Source: Saccharopolyspora flava (GTDB taxonomy: Bacteria; Actinomycetota; Actinomycetes; Mycobacteriales; Pseudonocardiaceae). From it: DNA of 64,000 nt. The translations under genes and the position numbers were made by a program. The notes under the pieces were generated by a model. The model was not told the origin of the DNA. It worked only from the letters and a program-made list of their open reading frames with translations, and did no database searches. Positions 50,100-59,162 of this stretch are shown one piece after another (position 1 is the first letter of the stretch; each line of letters starts with the position of its first letter). The DNA lies in NCBI RefSeq assembly GCF_900116135.1, contig NZ_FOZX01000001.1, positions 310,001 through 374,000 on the forward strand, read 5' to 3'.

Positions 50100-52097
50100 G
50101 TGGTGGGAATCCTGCCGTCTCCCCAGTTGACCGGACCGAGCCCGATCGACGAGCCGCGGCAGGCCTCGGCCGTTCGGCTCCCGTTGCGCACCACGGTAGC
50201 CGAGCTGCTGGGCGGTTCCGCGGTCGCGGTCGTGGTGAGCATGGTGCTGCAGTTCGCCGCCGCGCGGCTGAGCATCAGCGAACCCAGCTACGCGCCCGAA
50301 GCCCTGACGATGCTGTCCAGCACCCTGGTGCTGGCCGCGCTGTTCGTGCTGCTGGCCTTCGGTTACCGCGCGGCGCGCATCGGCCGCTGGGGCAAGGTCG
50401 TCGCGACCTGGGTGGCGCTGAGCGCCTTCAGCACGCTGTCGCTGGCGATCCCGCTGCAGTCGACGCGCTTCTACTACGGCGGTTCCTCCACCGACAACGG
50501 CTTCCGCATGCAGCTCATGACGCGGATGGCCTCCACGCTGGGCCTGTCGGACATGAACTACGCCGACACCGCGCCCTACTACCCCAGCGGCTGGTTCTGG
50601 CTCGGCGGCCGGTTCGCGAACCTGCTGGGCTGGGAGGGCTGGGCCGCCTACAAGCTCTACGCGCTGTGCTGGGTCGCGATCACCACGGTCGTCGCGTTCA
50701 CGCTGTGGAGCGTGGTGCTGCGCCGCAGGCTCGCCCTGCTGGCCGCGGTGGTGACCGCGCTGTCCGGGATGCTGCACGGCATCGTCGAGCCCTACGCCTG
50801 GCCGTCGGCCGCGTGGCTGGTCCCGGTGGCGGTGCTGACCTGGACCGCGCTGCGGCAGGCCGACGGCGCACCGCGCTGGACGCTGCTGTGCATCGGCGGC
50901 TACGTCGGCTTCGCGGCGATCACCTACACCCTGCACTTCGGCTTCGCCGTGGCGATGATCCTGCTGATGGCGCTGATCACCGCCGTCGACCAGGTCCGGC
51001 GCGGCTCCCGCGCGGTGCCGGTGCTCAAGGGCCTGTTCCTGCGCCTCCTCCCGATCGGCCTGGTCAGCCTGGTCATCGCGCTGCTGGTGTGGCTGCCCTA
51101 CCTGTTCTCCACGAAGTTCCTGCTGGACAACCCGCGCAGCGCCGCCCAGCACTACCTGCCGGAGGACGGCGCGTTCCTGCCGGTGCCGATGACCGAGGCC
51201 TCCGCGTTCGGCGCGCTGTGCCTGGTGGGCTTCGTGTGGCTGCTGCTGCGCTTCCGGCACAGCCGGATCGCGGCGGCGATGTTCGTGGTCGTGCTGGCCA
51301 TCTACGGCTGGTTCGCGCTGTCCACGCTGGCCCTGCTGGCCAAGACGACGCTGCTGGCGTTCCGGCTCAACGTCGTCCTGGACCTGATCCTGCCGATCGC
51401 CGGCGTGCTCGGGCTGCTGGAGCTCATCGGCTACCTCCGGCAGAAGGTCGACCCGCGCTACGGCGTCCAGATCACGCTCATCGCCTGCGCGCTGAGCCTC
51501 GTCGGCGCGGTGAGCATCAGCCAGCAGGCGATCGGCGAGAAGCTGCTGGGCTACACCGAGCAGGCCTACAGCGACTACTACCCGACCGGCGACAACGCCA
51601 AGGGCCAGAAGGACCCGAAGCAGCGCGGCTCCTGGTTCGACGACGAGATCCGCGCGATCGCCGCGCTCTCCGGCCGCCCCGCCGACCGGAACGTGCTGCT
51701 GAGCACCGACTACAAGGTGATGTCCTTCCAGCCGTACTGGGGTTTCCAGCAGGAGACCCCGCACTACGCCAACCCGCTGGCCGACTACGACCAGCGCATC
51801 GCCGAGATCGAGCGCTGGACGAAGGCCAAGAACCCCGACGAGCTGCTGCGGATGCTGCGGGACTCGAAGTTCGCGAGCCCCACGGTGTTCGTCCTCGACA
51901 ACCCGCGCAGCCGGTACTCCGAGGTGGAGACCCCGCCGGAGCACGAGGGCGACCTGGCGTTGCAGCTCAAGGGGGACGCGTTCCCGCAGAACCCGAACGT
52001 CCGCGACTACTACGTCTACTTCGACCGCGCGGTGTTCGACTCCCCCGCCTTCGTCCAGCGCGACGTCGGCCCGTACACGATCATCGCCCTCCGCTGA
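50100..52097 (+). CDS. aftA: Galactan 5-O-arabinofuranosyltransferase (AftA-like, GT85)
   Basis: 665 residues. AftA adds the first arabinofuranose to the galactan of cell-wall arabinogalactan using decaprenyl-phosphoarabinose. It has about eleven membrane helices. The extracytoplasmic loop with GFRMQLMTRMASTLGLSDMN then YADTAPYYPSGWFWLGGR holds the acidic residues seen near the active site of this family. A soluble C-terminal domain follows (from about residue 490, DYYPTGDNAKGQKDPKQRG). The GTG start at 50100 has no strong ribosome site. The gene marks an organism with an arabinan-containing wall. Confidence 0.88.
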   Translation: MVGILPSPQLTGPSPIDEPRQASAVRLPLRTTVAELLGGSAVAVVVSMVLQFAAARLSISEPSYAPEALTMLSSTLVLAALFVLLAFGYRAARIGRWGKVVATWVALSAFSTLSLAIPLQSTRFYYGGSSTDNGFRMQLMTRMASTLGLSDMNYADTAPYYPSGWFWLGGRFANLLGWEGWAAYKLYALCWVAITTVVAFTLWSVVLRRRLALLAAVVTALSGMLHGIVEPYAWPSAAWLVPVAVLTWTALRQADGAPRWTLLCIGGYVGFAAITYTLHFGFAVAMILLMALITAVDQVRRGSRAVPVLKGLFLRLLPIGLVSLVIALLVWLPYLFSTKFLLDNPRSAAQHYLPEDGAFLPVPMTEASAFGALCLVGFVWLLLRFRHSRIAAAMFVVVLAIYGWFALSTLALLAKTTLLAFRLNVVLDLILPIAGVLGLLELIGYLRQKVDPRYGVQITLIACALSLVGAVSISQQAIGEKLLGYTEQAYSDYYPTGDNAKGQKDPKQRGSWFDDEIRAIAALSGRPADRNVLLSTDYKVMSFQPYWGFQQETPHYANPLADYDQRIAEIERWTKAKNPDELLRMLRDSKFASPTVFVLDNPRSRYSEVETPPEHEGDLALQLKGDAFPQNPNVRDYYVYFDRAVFDSPAFVQRDVGPYTIIALR

Positions 52098-52144
52098 TCC
52101 GGAGACGCTGACCAGGCGGTCGGGCGCGGCCGAGGTGCGGGTGC

Positions 52145-53077
52145 TCATCGCACACCCACCACCTCGGCCGGTGCCCGGCGCAGCCGGTAGTGCAGCGCGG
52201 CAAGCACCAGCGCGACCGACCACAGCGGCCAGAGCGCGACCGGCAACCAGACCAGCGGGTGGTCGGGGATCGCCGGGTTGTCGAGGAGCACCAGCGGCAC
52301 CAGCAGTCTGCTGCCCGCCAGGACCAAGACCGACGCGACCAGCGCCGGCACGACGGCCAGCGCGACCGGCACCGGTCTGCCGGCCCACCGGGCCGCCCAG
52401 CGCGGGAACCGCTCGCCCCAGGGGCGGATCAGACCCCAGGTCAGCACCGCGCCGCCGACGGCCGCAGCCGCCAGCCCGAGACCGCCTGCGGCGCTGGACC
52501 TCTCCATCGGCACACCGGGCACGCCGATCGCCATCAGCACCCGACTGGCCGCGTAGGCCAACGGGACGGCCACGGCGACCCAGGTCCACCACGTGCCGGC
52601 GCTCGAAGCCCGGACCTGCTCCCCGCGCGCCGCCCGCTCGATCCACGACCACAGCGAGACCGTGATCAGCGCGGCGACCAGCAGCTGCACCGGCAACGCC
52701 GCCGACGCGTAGGTGCGCAGCAGTTCCGGATGCCCGGCCACCGCCGAGACCAGCAGGAACGGTAAGTAGCCCACCGCCGCGAGCGCACCGGCCCCGAGCA
52801 GCGCCAGCAACCCGAGCACCGACGCGCCCCTGAGCAGGCCGGTGGCGCGCGTCCCGCGCGCGGCCGCGATCGCCGTCGCCGTGGTCACCGCGCCGGTGGC
52901 CGCGACCACGAGGTTGACCGCGGGTTGCGGCAACCACGTCAACGCGGAGGCGAAGTAGTCGGACGAGTCGGCCACCGGGCTCACCGCGCCGGTGGCCGCG
53001 CACACGAGCGCGATCACCACCAGCACGACCCCACCGAGACCGACGAAACCCTGCGCGAACCTCTCCTGTGCACTCAT
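52145..53077 (-). CDS. Polytopic membrane protein of unknown function
   Basis: 310 residues with eight or nine hydrophobic helices (first: FVGLGGVVLVVIALVCAATG; last: PLVWLPVALWPLWSVALVLA) and short loops. No family motif is visible. The ATG at 53077 lies 79 bases beyond the end of the response regulator gene, in the same direction, so it could be the last gene of the P450/two-component cluster or an output gene of that system. Confidence 0.75.
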   Translation of the reverse strand: MSAQERFAQGFVGLGGVVLVVIALVCAATGAVSPVADSSDYFASALTWLPQPAVNLVVAATGAVTTATAIAAARGTRATGLLRGASVLGLLALLGAGALAAVGYLPFLLVSAVAGHPELLRTYASAALPVQLLVAALITVSLWSWIERAARGEQVRASSAGTWWTWVAVAVPLAYAASRVLMAIGVPGVPMERSSAAGGLGLAAAAVGGAVLTWGLIRPWGERFPRWAARWAGRPVPVALAVVPALVASVLVLAGSRLLVPLVLLDNPAIPDHPLVWLPVALWPLWSVALVLAALHYRLRRAPAEVVGVR

Positions 53078-53155
53078 ACCGACGATGCTCGCGACTTCGG
53101 CGTCCCCGCACCTCCACCGCGACGGACCGACTCCCTCCTCCTGGAGGAGGAGATC

Positions 53156-53800
53156 TCACACCACGCCGGTGTCGTAGGCCCAGATGACCGCGTGCAGCCG
53201 GTCGCGGACCTCCAGCTTGCGCAGGATCGCCGCGACGTGGGTCTTCACGGTCGTCTCCGCCAGGTGCAGCTCGGCACCGATCTCGGCGTTGGACGACCCG
53301 CGCGCCATGACCGCCAGCACGTCCCGCTCCCGCCCGGTCAGCGACTCCCAGCGCGGATCCGGTTCGCGCGGAGCCGCTCTCCGCGCCACCTCCAGCAGAC
53401 TGCGCGTGGCACGGGGCGACACGATCGCATGTCCTCTGTGGACCTCGCGCACGGCCTCGGCGATGTCCTCACCCGGCGTGTCCTTCGTGAGGAAACCGCC
53501 CGCGCCGGCCCGCAACGCGGCGAAGAGGTTCTCGTCCAGGTCGAAGGTCGTCAGGATCAGCACCCGGGTGTCCGGGAGCTCGCCGCTGATCACCTCGGTC
53601 GCCGCGATGCCGTCCATGCCCGGCATCCGGATGTCCATCAGCACCACGTCGACCCGGTGGCTGCGGCAGACCTCCACCGCGGCCGCACCCGACCCCACCT
53701 CCGCCACGACCTCCACGTCGTCGTGCGTGCCGAGCATGATCCCGAGCGCGGAGCGGATCAGCTCCTGGTCGTCGGCGACGACCACGCGGATCGCGGTCAC
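53156..53800 (-). CDS. NarL/LuxR-type response regulator
   Basis: 214 residues. Receiver domain with VVVADDQELIR, phosphoacceptor D56 in VVLMDIRMPGMDG, TTFD and LTKDTPGED; C-terminal LuxR helix-turn-helix with LTGRERDVLAVMARGSSNAE and TVKTHVAAILRKL. The GTG start overlaps the kinase stop as GTGA, so the pair is coupled. The nearest genes that could be targets are the membrane protein at 52145 and the P450 genes. Confidence 0.95.
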   Translation of the reverse strand: MTAIRVVVADDQELIRSALGIMLGTHDDVEVVAEVGSGAAAVEVCRSHRVDVVLMDIRMPGMDGIAATEVISGELPDTRVLILTTFDLDENLFAALRAGAGGFLTKDTPGEDIAEAVREVHRGHAIVSPRATRSLLEVARRAAPREPDPRWESLTGRERDVLAVMARGSSNAEIGAELHLAETTVKTHVAAILRKLEVRDRLHAVIWAYDTGVV

Positions 53801-55011
53801 CGCTCCCCCAGCTCGAACTCGGCCCGCACGGTCGTCCCCGCACCAGGCGCGCTGCGCACCACGAATCCGCCTCCGATCTGCCGCATCCGCTCGGCCATCC
53901 CGACCAGGCCGTGCCCACCGCGCTCGGTGAGGTCTTCGGCGGTCCCGGGGCCGTCGTCGGTCACGGTCACGGTAAGGCGGCGCGGTTCCCATTCCAGGGA
54001 GATCCGGCACCGCACCTGCGGTCCGACGTGCTTGAGCGCGTTGGTGACCGACTCCTGCACCACCCGGTAGACCGCGTGCCGTTCGGCGGTTCCGAGATCC
54101 TGCCTGGTCCCGGAGCTGCGCAGGGACACGTCGACACCGGCGTCGCGGAAGGACGCGACGAGCGAGCCGAGATCGCGATCGTCCGCCGGACTCACCGGAT
54201 CGTCCCCCGAACGGAGGACGCCGAGCATCGCGCGCATCTCCCGCATGGCCTCCCGGCCGACGTCCAGCGCCGTGCCGAGCATCGCCCGCGCGCGCTCGGG
54301 ATCGCGGTCGAAGACCAGCCGCGCGGTGTCGGCCTGGGTGAGCACCACGGCCAGCGAATGCGCCGCCACGTCGTGGATCTCGCGCGCGATGAGCCGTCGC
54401 TCGGCGGCGACGGCCGAGCGCACCTGCTCCGCTCGCAGCTGCTCGGCGCGCTGCGCGCTCTCCTCCAGCGCGCGCACGTAGGACACCCGGATCCGCCGGT
54501 AGCGCCCCAGAGCCCAGGCCGAGAAGACCGAAGCGACCGCGACCGCCCCGAGCACCCCGGGAGGCCCCCAGGCTCCGGGGAAGCTCAGCACCGTCCGGCC
54601 CACGACCAGCGCCGATCCGACCAGGCCGCCCACCACGGGCAGCACCGAGAGATCGGTGTAGGCGATCGCGGAGTACAGCAGCACCGGGTAGATCGCCGAG
54701 AACGGCAGCAGCACGGGCGGCACACCGCCGGGCAGGTCCGGCAGCGCGACCAGCGCGAGCATGCACGCGCTGGCCACCGCCAGAGCCACGAGCGGCCGCA
54801 CCCTGCGCACCGCCAGGCATCCGGCGAGGCCCACCAGCGCCACCAGCGAGGTCGTCCACAGCCACGCGTGCGCGCCGCGCAACGAGCTCAGCGAGGCACC
54901 GAGCCCCAGGACCAGGACGAGGGCCGCCGCGACCCCGTCGAGCATCAGCCGGTGGTCGGGCCGCCACGAGGTGAACACGGGCTCACGGTAGGCGCGTGCG
55001 GCCGAGCCCAC
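53797..55011 (-). CDS. DesK/NarX-type sensor histidine kinase
   Basis: About 404 residues; a GTG at 54978 would give 393. About five or six membrane helices with little extracellular sequence (first LDGVAAALVLVLGLGASLSS) precede a coiled region, the HisKA_3 box RLIAREIHDVAAHSLAVV with the phosphoacceptor His, and a HATPase domain (VVQESVTNALKHV, VTDDGPGT, GHGLVGMAERM). Such kinases often sense membrane state. AGGAGG near the start overlaps the stop of the upstream P450 gene eight bases away, so the two are probably co-transcribed. Confidence 0.92.
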   Translation of the reverse strand: MGSAARAYREPVFTSWRPDHRLMLDGVAAALVLVLGLGASLSSLRGAHAWLWTTSLVALVGLAGCLAVRRVRPLVALAVASACMLALVALPDLPGGVPPVLLPFSAIYPVLLYSAIAYTDLSVLPVVGGLVGSALVVGRTVLSFPGAWGPPGVLGAVAVASVFSAWALGRYRRIRVSYVRALEESAQRAEQLRAEQVRSAVAAERRLIAREIHDVAAHSLAVVLTQADTARLVFDRDPERARAMLGTALDVGREAMREMRAMLGVLRSGDDPVSPADDRDLGSLVASFRDAGVDVSLRSSGTRQDLGTAERHAVYRVVQESVTNALKHVGPQVRCRISLEWEPRRLTVTVTDDGPGTAEDLTERGGHGLVGMAERMRQIGGGFVVRSAPGAGTTVRAEFELGER

Positions 55012-55018
55012 CTCCTCC

Positions 55019-56263
55019 TCACGAACGAGATGACGCGGACGGGCGCACCGGCAGCGACCGCAGGCCGTGGATGAGGCTGGAGTTGCGGCGGGTCAGGTCC
55101 TCCGGCGCGGTGGCCAGCTCGAGGCCGGGGAAGTGCGCGAGGAGCCCGCGCAGCGCGACCTGGGCTTCCATCCGGGCCAGCGGGGCGCCGAGGCAGAAGT
55201 GGATGCCGTGGCCGAAGGCCAGGTGGCCCCGGGTGTCCCGGGTGATGTCGAAGGCGTCGCCGTCGGGGAAGCGCCGCGAGTCGTGGTCGGCCGCGGCCAG
55301 GCTCGCCCACACGAACTCGCCTGCCGGGATATCGGTGCCGCCGATGGTGATGGGTTCGGTGGTGAAGCGGAACGTGCTGTGCATCAGCGGGCCGTCGAAC
55401 CGCAGCATCTCCTCCACCGCGGCGTCCACCAGGTCCGGGTCGGCGCGCAGCCGCGCGAACTGCTCCGGGTGGGTCAGCAGCGCCAGGACCCCGTTGCCGA
55501 TCAGGTTCACCGTCGTCTCGTGGCCAGCTACCAAGAGCAGGAACACCATCGAGATCAGCTCGGCCTCGCTGAGCCGGTCCTCGTCCTCCGACACCTCGAT
55601 CAGCGCCGTCAGCAGGTCGTCGCCCGGGTGCGCGCGCTTGGTCGCCAGGAGTTCGGTGAGATATTGCGCCATCTCGCCCGCGGCCCGCACCGAGGCCTCG
55701 GTGTCGATGTCGTCGAGCAACCGGTTGGTCCAGCGCCGGAAGTCGTCGCGGCGGCTCTCGTCGACGCCCAGCAGCTCGCAGATCACCCGGATCGGCAGCG
55801 GGAACGCGAAGGCGTCCAGGAAGTCCACCTCGTCCTGGTGGGCCATCGCCGACAGCAGTTCCTCGGTGATCTCCTCGATCCGCGGGCGCAGGTCCTCGAT
55901 GCGGCGGGCGGTGAAGGCCTTGACCACCAGCTTGCGCAGCCGCGTGTGGTCCGGCGGGTCCATGTTGAGCATGTGCAGGTCGAACCCGGCGCCCGCGAAC
56001 CGGCCGTCATCGGCCTCGGGCCGCTCGGCTCCGGGTGCGAAGCGGTCCATGACCAGCCGGAAGATGGTCTGCGCGTCCTTGCCCAGCCGGGGATCGGCCA
56101 GCAGCGCACGGGCTTCGTCGTAGCGGGTCACCACCCACACGGGAAGGCCGCTCTCGTTGACCAGCCGGTGCACCGGACCGGCCTCCCGCAGTTCCGCGTA
56201 GCGGGCGTGCAGGTCCTGCGCGAACGCGGCGTCGAACGGAATCGGGTCGGTGTGCGCTGCCAT
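55019..56263 (-). CDS. Cytochrome P450, paralogue 1
   Basis: 414 residues from the ATG at 56263 (GGGGGATCC upstream). A soluble class I bacterial P450: acid-alcohol pair in the I-helix LLLVAGHETTVNL, ExxR in VEEMLRFDGP, and heme-binding Cys in FGHGIHFCLGAPLARME. It most resembles the CYP105/CYP107 type used for macrolide or fatty-acid-like substrates, but the substrate cannot be stated. No ferredoxin is adjacent. It is closely similar to the next gene upstream, with stretches of identical DNA. Confidence 0.93.
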   Translation of the reverse strand: MAAHTDPIPFDAAFAQDLHARYAELREAGPVHRLVNESGLPVWVVTRYDEARALLADPRLGKDAQTIFRLVMDRFAPGAERPEADDGRFAGAGFDLHMLNMDPPDHTRLRKLVVKAFTARRIEDLRPRIEEITEELLSAMAHQDEVDFLDAFAFPLPIRVICELLGVDESRRDDFRRWTNRLLDDIDTEASVRAAGEMAQYLTELLATKRAHPGDDLLTALIEVSEDEDRLSEAELISMVFLLLVAGHETTVNLIGNGVLALLTHPEQFARLRADPDLVDAAVEEMLRFDGPLMHSTFRFTTEPITIGGTDIPAGEFVWASLAAADHDSRRFPDGDAFDITRDTRGHLAFGHGIHFCLGAPLARMEAQVALRGLLAHFPGLELATAPEDLTRRNSSLIHGLRSLPVRPSASSRS

Positions 56264-56359
56264 GGATCCCCCATCCACGAGACGTGGTTCCAGTAAACGC
56301 CTCGCACACCGACCCGCGCCGGTCGTTTCGCCGATCCCCCGCAGATCCTGGTGCTCGGG

Positions 56360-57574
56360 TCAGCCCAACCGGACCGGGAGCCGCTGCAGGCCGTGGATCA
56401 GGGTGGAGAAGCGCCACTCGACGTCGTCGAGCTCGCCGCCGGCGCTGAGGTTCGGGAACCGCTCGGCGAGCTGCCGCAGCGCGATCTGGGCCTCCATGCG
56501 GGCCAGCTGCGCCCCGAGGCAGAAGTGGATGCCGTGCCCGAACGACACGTGCCCCTGGGTGTCCCGGTGGAGGTCGAACTTCTCCGGTTCCGGGAACTTC
56601 TCCGGGTCGTGGTTGGCCGAGGACAGGCCGACCCACACGATTTCGCCCGCCGGGATCTCCACGTCGCCGAAGGTGACCGCGTCGGTGGTGTGCCGGAAGG
56701 TGCCGTGCATGACCGGGCCGTCGAAGCGCAGCGCCTCCTCGACGACGCCGGTCACCAGCTGCGGGTCGGCCACCAGCGCCGCCCACTGGTCGGGGTTGCG
56801 CAGCAGCGCCAGCGTCCCGTTGCCGATCAGGTTCACGGTCGTCTCGTGCCCGGCCACCAGCAGCAGGAACACCATCGAGATCAGCTCGGCCTCGCTGAGC
56901 CGGTCCTCGTCCTCCGACACCTCGATCAACGCCGTCAGCAGGTCGTCGGCCGGGTGCTCGCGCTTGGTGGCGACGAGTTCGACCAGGTAGTCGGCCATCG
57001 CCTTGGCGGCCCGCCCGCGGGACTCGTCGTCGGAGGCGTCCAGCAGGGTGTTGGTCCACTGGCGGAAGTCGTCGCGGCGGGACTCGTCGACGCCCAGCAG
57101 CTCGCAGATCACCTGGATCGGCAGCGGGAACGCCAGCGCGTCGAGCAGGTCGATCTCCTCGGAACCGGCGACGGCGTCCAGCAGGTTCGCGGTGATCTGC
57201 TCGACCCGCGGGCGCAGGCCTTCGATGCGCCGGGCGGTGAAGGCCTTGACCACCAGCTTGCGCAGCCGCGTGTGGTCCGGCGGGTCGAGGTTGAGCATCT
57301 GCTCGTTGAGGTCGTCGTTGAACGGGCGGCCGTTGCCACCGGTCTTGGCGATGATGACCTCGCGGCTGCGGCGGAAGTCCTTGGCCAGGCGTGGATCGGT
57401 GAGCGCGGCCTTGACGTCGTCGTAGCGGGTGATCGTCCACACCGGGAGTCCGTGCGGCGTGAGCATCCGCTGAACCGGTGTGGCGGAACGGATCTCGCCG
57501 TATCGGTCGTGCAAGTTGGCGACGAATTCGCTGTCGAACGCTACGGGTACGGTGTGCGCCTCAGTGGTGGACAT
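56360..57574 (-). CDS. Cytochrome P450, paralogue 2
   Basis: 404 residues from the ATG at 57574 (GAAGGAACTCG upstream). All P450 landmarks are present: LLLVAGHETTVNL, ExxR in VEEALRFDGP and FGHGIHFCLGAQLARME. It lies 96 bases from its paralogue in the same direction. Differences concentrate in the N-terminal third (with TGGNGRPFNDDLN here and DDGRFAGAGFD in paralogue 1) and the C-terminus, regions that include substrate-contacting loops. The pair therefore probably has related but distinct substrates. Confidence 0.93.
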   Translation of the reverse strand: MSTTEAHTVPVAFDSEFVANLHDRYGEIRSATPVQRMLTPHGLPVWTITRYDDVKAALTDPRLAKDFRRSREVIIAKTGGNGRPFNDDLNEQMLNLDPPDHTRLRKLVVKAFTARRIEGLRPRVEQITANLLDAVAGSEEIDLLDALAFPLPIQVICELLGVDESRRDDFRQWTNTLLDASDDESRGRAAKAMADYLVELVATKREHPADDLLTALIEVSEDEDRLSEAELISMVFLLLVAGHETTVNLIGNGTLALLRNPDQWAALVADPQLVTGVVEEALRFDGPVMHGTFRHTTDAVTFGDVEIPAGEIVWVGLSSANHDPEKFPEPEKFDLHRDTQGHVSFGHGIHFCLGAQLARMEAQIALRQLAERFPNLSAGGELDDVEWRFSTLIHGLQRLPVRLG

Positions 57575-57753
57575 CGAGTTCCTTCGGATCGTCGGGATGG
57601 ACCCCCGAAATCCAGTGAACACCGTTCACAGCAGGCTGTCACACCGGACTGAAAGCGCTCTCAGCGCAAACGCGGCGAACCTCGCATCCCACCCCTGTCG
57701 AGAACCCGTGCCTGCGCCCCGCACGTCCGGGTGACCGGGTAGCGTGGCACGAC

Positions 57754-58632
57754 GTGACTGGCCCTGATCCCGTGGACGTACGACTGCTGAGCGCCGTGGC
57801 AGAGGTGGGCCGAGCGTCGGTTCCGGACATCGCCGGCCGGCTCGGCATGGACGTGCGCGAGGTCGCCGCCCGGCTCGCGGCGCTGTCCACGACCGGACTG
57901 CCGCTCGTCGTCGGCGTCGAGTGCGACCAGCAGGGCATCCGCAACGCCCTCGCCGTCGCGCAGCAGTGGGCCGCGCAGAACGCCGCGGGCGGCCCGCACC
58001 CGGCCGCCGGGTACAGCGGCCCGCACCCGATGTCCGGGCCCCACCCCATGTCCGGCCCGCACTCCGCTCCCGCGCCCGTGCCGGGACCTCCGCCGATGCC
58101 GCCTGCCCCCGCCGCGCCGCAGCCGCCGATGAGCACCTGGGGTCCGCCCGGGTCGGCGGCGTGGGCGCGCGGCGACCAGCCCGCCCCCGTCCCGGCGCAA
58201 CCACCGGCCACCACCGGCACGATCGGCACCAAGCTCGACGTGCAGGGCGTGTCGGGTGAGCGGATCAGCATCCAGCTCGTCGAGGTCGTCGACCCGGCCG
58301 ATTTCCTGTTCACCGCCGCCGGCCACGAGCTGCAGGCCGGTGAGCGCTCGGTCGTGGTGCACACCGAGCTGACCAACCACGGGCAGGTGCCGTTCCCGTC
58401 GCTGCCCGACATGTACCTGGAGCTGATCACCAAGGACGGCGCCCCGATCGCCAAGGCACCGGTGACGATGTCGTCCCGCCCGCCGCACCGGATGGGCGTG
58501 CAGCCCGGCGAGACCGCGGGCGGCCACACGATCTACGTGCTGCCGGAGTCCACCGAGCTCGCGGCGGTGCGCTGGACCCCGCAGCCCGGGGATCAGCAGC
58601 GCACGCTGCTCTGGGACATCACCGGTCTCTAG
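57754..58632 (+). CDS. Protein with N-terminal winged-helix-like domain, Pro-rich linker and C-terminal beta domain
   Basis: 292 residues from a GTG. Residues about 8-60 look like a helix-turn-helix (LLSAVAEVGRASVPDIAGRL then GMDVREVAARLAALSTTG). Residues about 75-155 are a low-complexity Pro/Gly/Ala linker with tandem GPHPMS units. Residues about 160-292 are beta-rich (VVHTELTNHGQVPFPSLPDM, LYLELITKDG-type strands) and resemble DUF4352-like domains. There is no signal peptide or membrane helix, so this normally extracellular type of domain would be cytoplasmic. The stop overlaps the convergent gene by four bases. Function unknown. Confidence 0.75.
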   Translation: MTGPDPVDVRLLSAVAEVGRASVPDIAGRLGMDVREVAARLAALSTTGLPLVVGVECDQQGIRNALAVAQQWAAQNAAGGPHPAAGYSGPHPMSGPHPMSGPHSAPAPVPGPPPMPPAPAAPQPPMSTWGPPGSAAWARGDQPAPVPAQPPATTGTIGTKLDVQGVSGERISIQLVEVVDPADFLFTAAGHELQAGERSVVVHTELTNHGQVPFPSLPDMYLELITKDGAPIAKAPVTMSSRPPHRMGVQPGETAGGHTIYVLPESTELAAVRWTPQPGDQQRTLLWDITGL

Positions 58633-58916
58633 GAATCGCGGCGGAAGAAGTTCAGCGGGCCGCGGCGCGGCTTGTCCTCGCGCTGCTTGCTCCGGTACTG
58701 CAACGTCGGCCAGTCACCGGCGTCATCGCGGGAGCGCTGCGGTTCGGGCTCGCCGATGACCGACGGCGTCGCCGGAGCGACGTCCTGGGCGCTGATCACG
58801 TCGCCCAGGCTGGTCATGCCCTCCGGCGGGGTGTCCAGATCGGCCTGCGGGTCGATGACCGGCATCCCGCGCGGTGGGGTCGGCGTGTCCGAACCCTGAA
58901 ACTCCTGCTGTGCCAC
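58629..58916 (-). CDS. 95-residue hydrophilic protein of unknown function
   Basis: The GTG at 58916 follows AAGGGGG. The product is mostly disordered, acidic in its first two-thirds and ends in a basic patch (QREDKPRRGPLNFFRRDS). It has a Gly/Pro-rich start and no domain I recognise. It is convergent with, and overlaps by four bases, the gene at 57754. Confidence 0.6.
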   Translation of the reverse strand: MAQQEFQGSDTPTPPRGMPVIDPQADLDTPPEGMTSLGDVISAQDVAPATPSVIGEPEPQRSRDDAGDWPTLQYRSKQREDKPRRGPLNFFRRDS

Positions 58917-59011
58917 CGGACCCCCTTCGTCGCGCGCCGATCCGCCCACCACGGTACCTGTTCCGACAGTTGAAGCATGCGGCGAAGCCGCATTCTCTTC
59001 CACCACGCCAG

Positions 59012-59154
59012 CAGCTGGCACCGCCGCGGGTTCTGAGCGCTTTCGTGGCGAGTACGCCGGGACGCCGTGTATTGGACATACATCAGGAGCGGCGCACGGA
59101 GTCCACGGAAGCGCTCAGGTTCCGCTACCCGCACCGCCACGCAAAGCAACCACG
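59012..59154 (-). repeat. ~143-bp dispersed hairpin element, copy 2
   Basis: Read on the minus strand it matches 34260-34401 with scattered differences. Where copy 1 has GAGCGGCT pairing with AGCCGCTC, this copy has GAGCGCTT pairing with AAGCGCTC, so both sides changed together. The central stem is also kept (TGTAT with ATACA). It begins nine bases after the stop of the RluD-like gene, again on the same strand as the gene it follows. Confidence 0.85.
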
Positions 59155-59162
59155 AACAGTTC

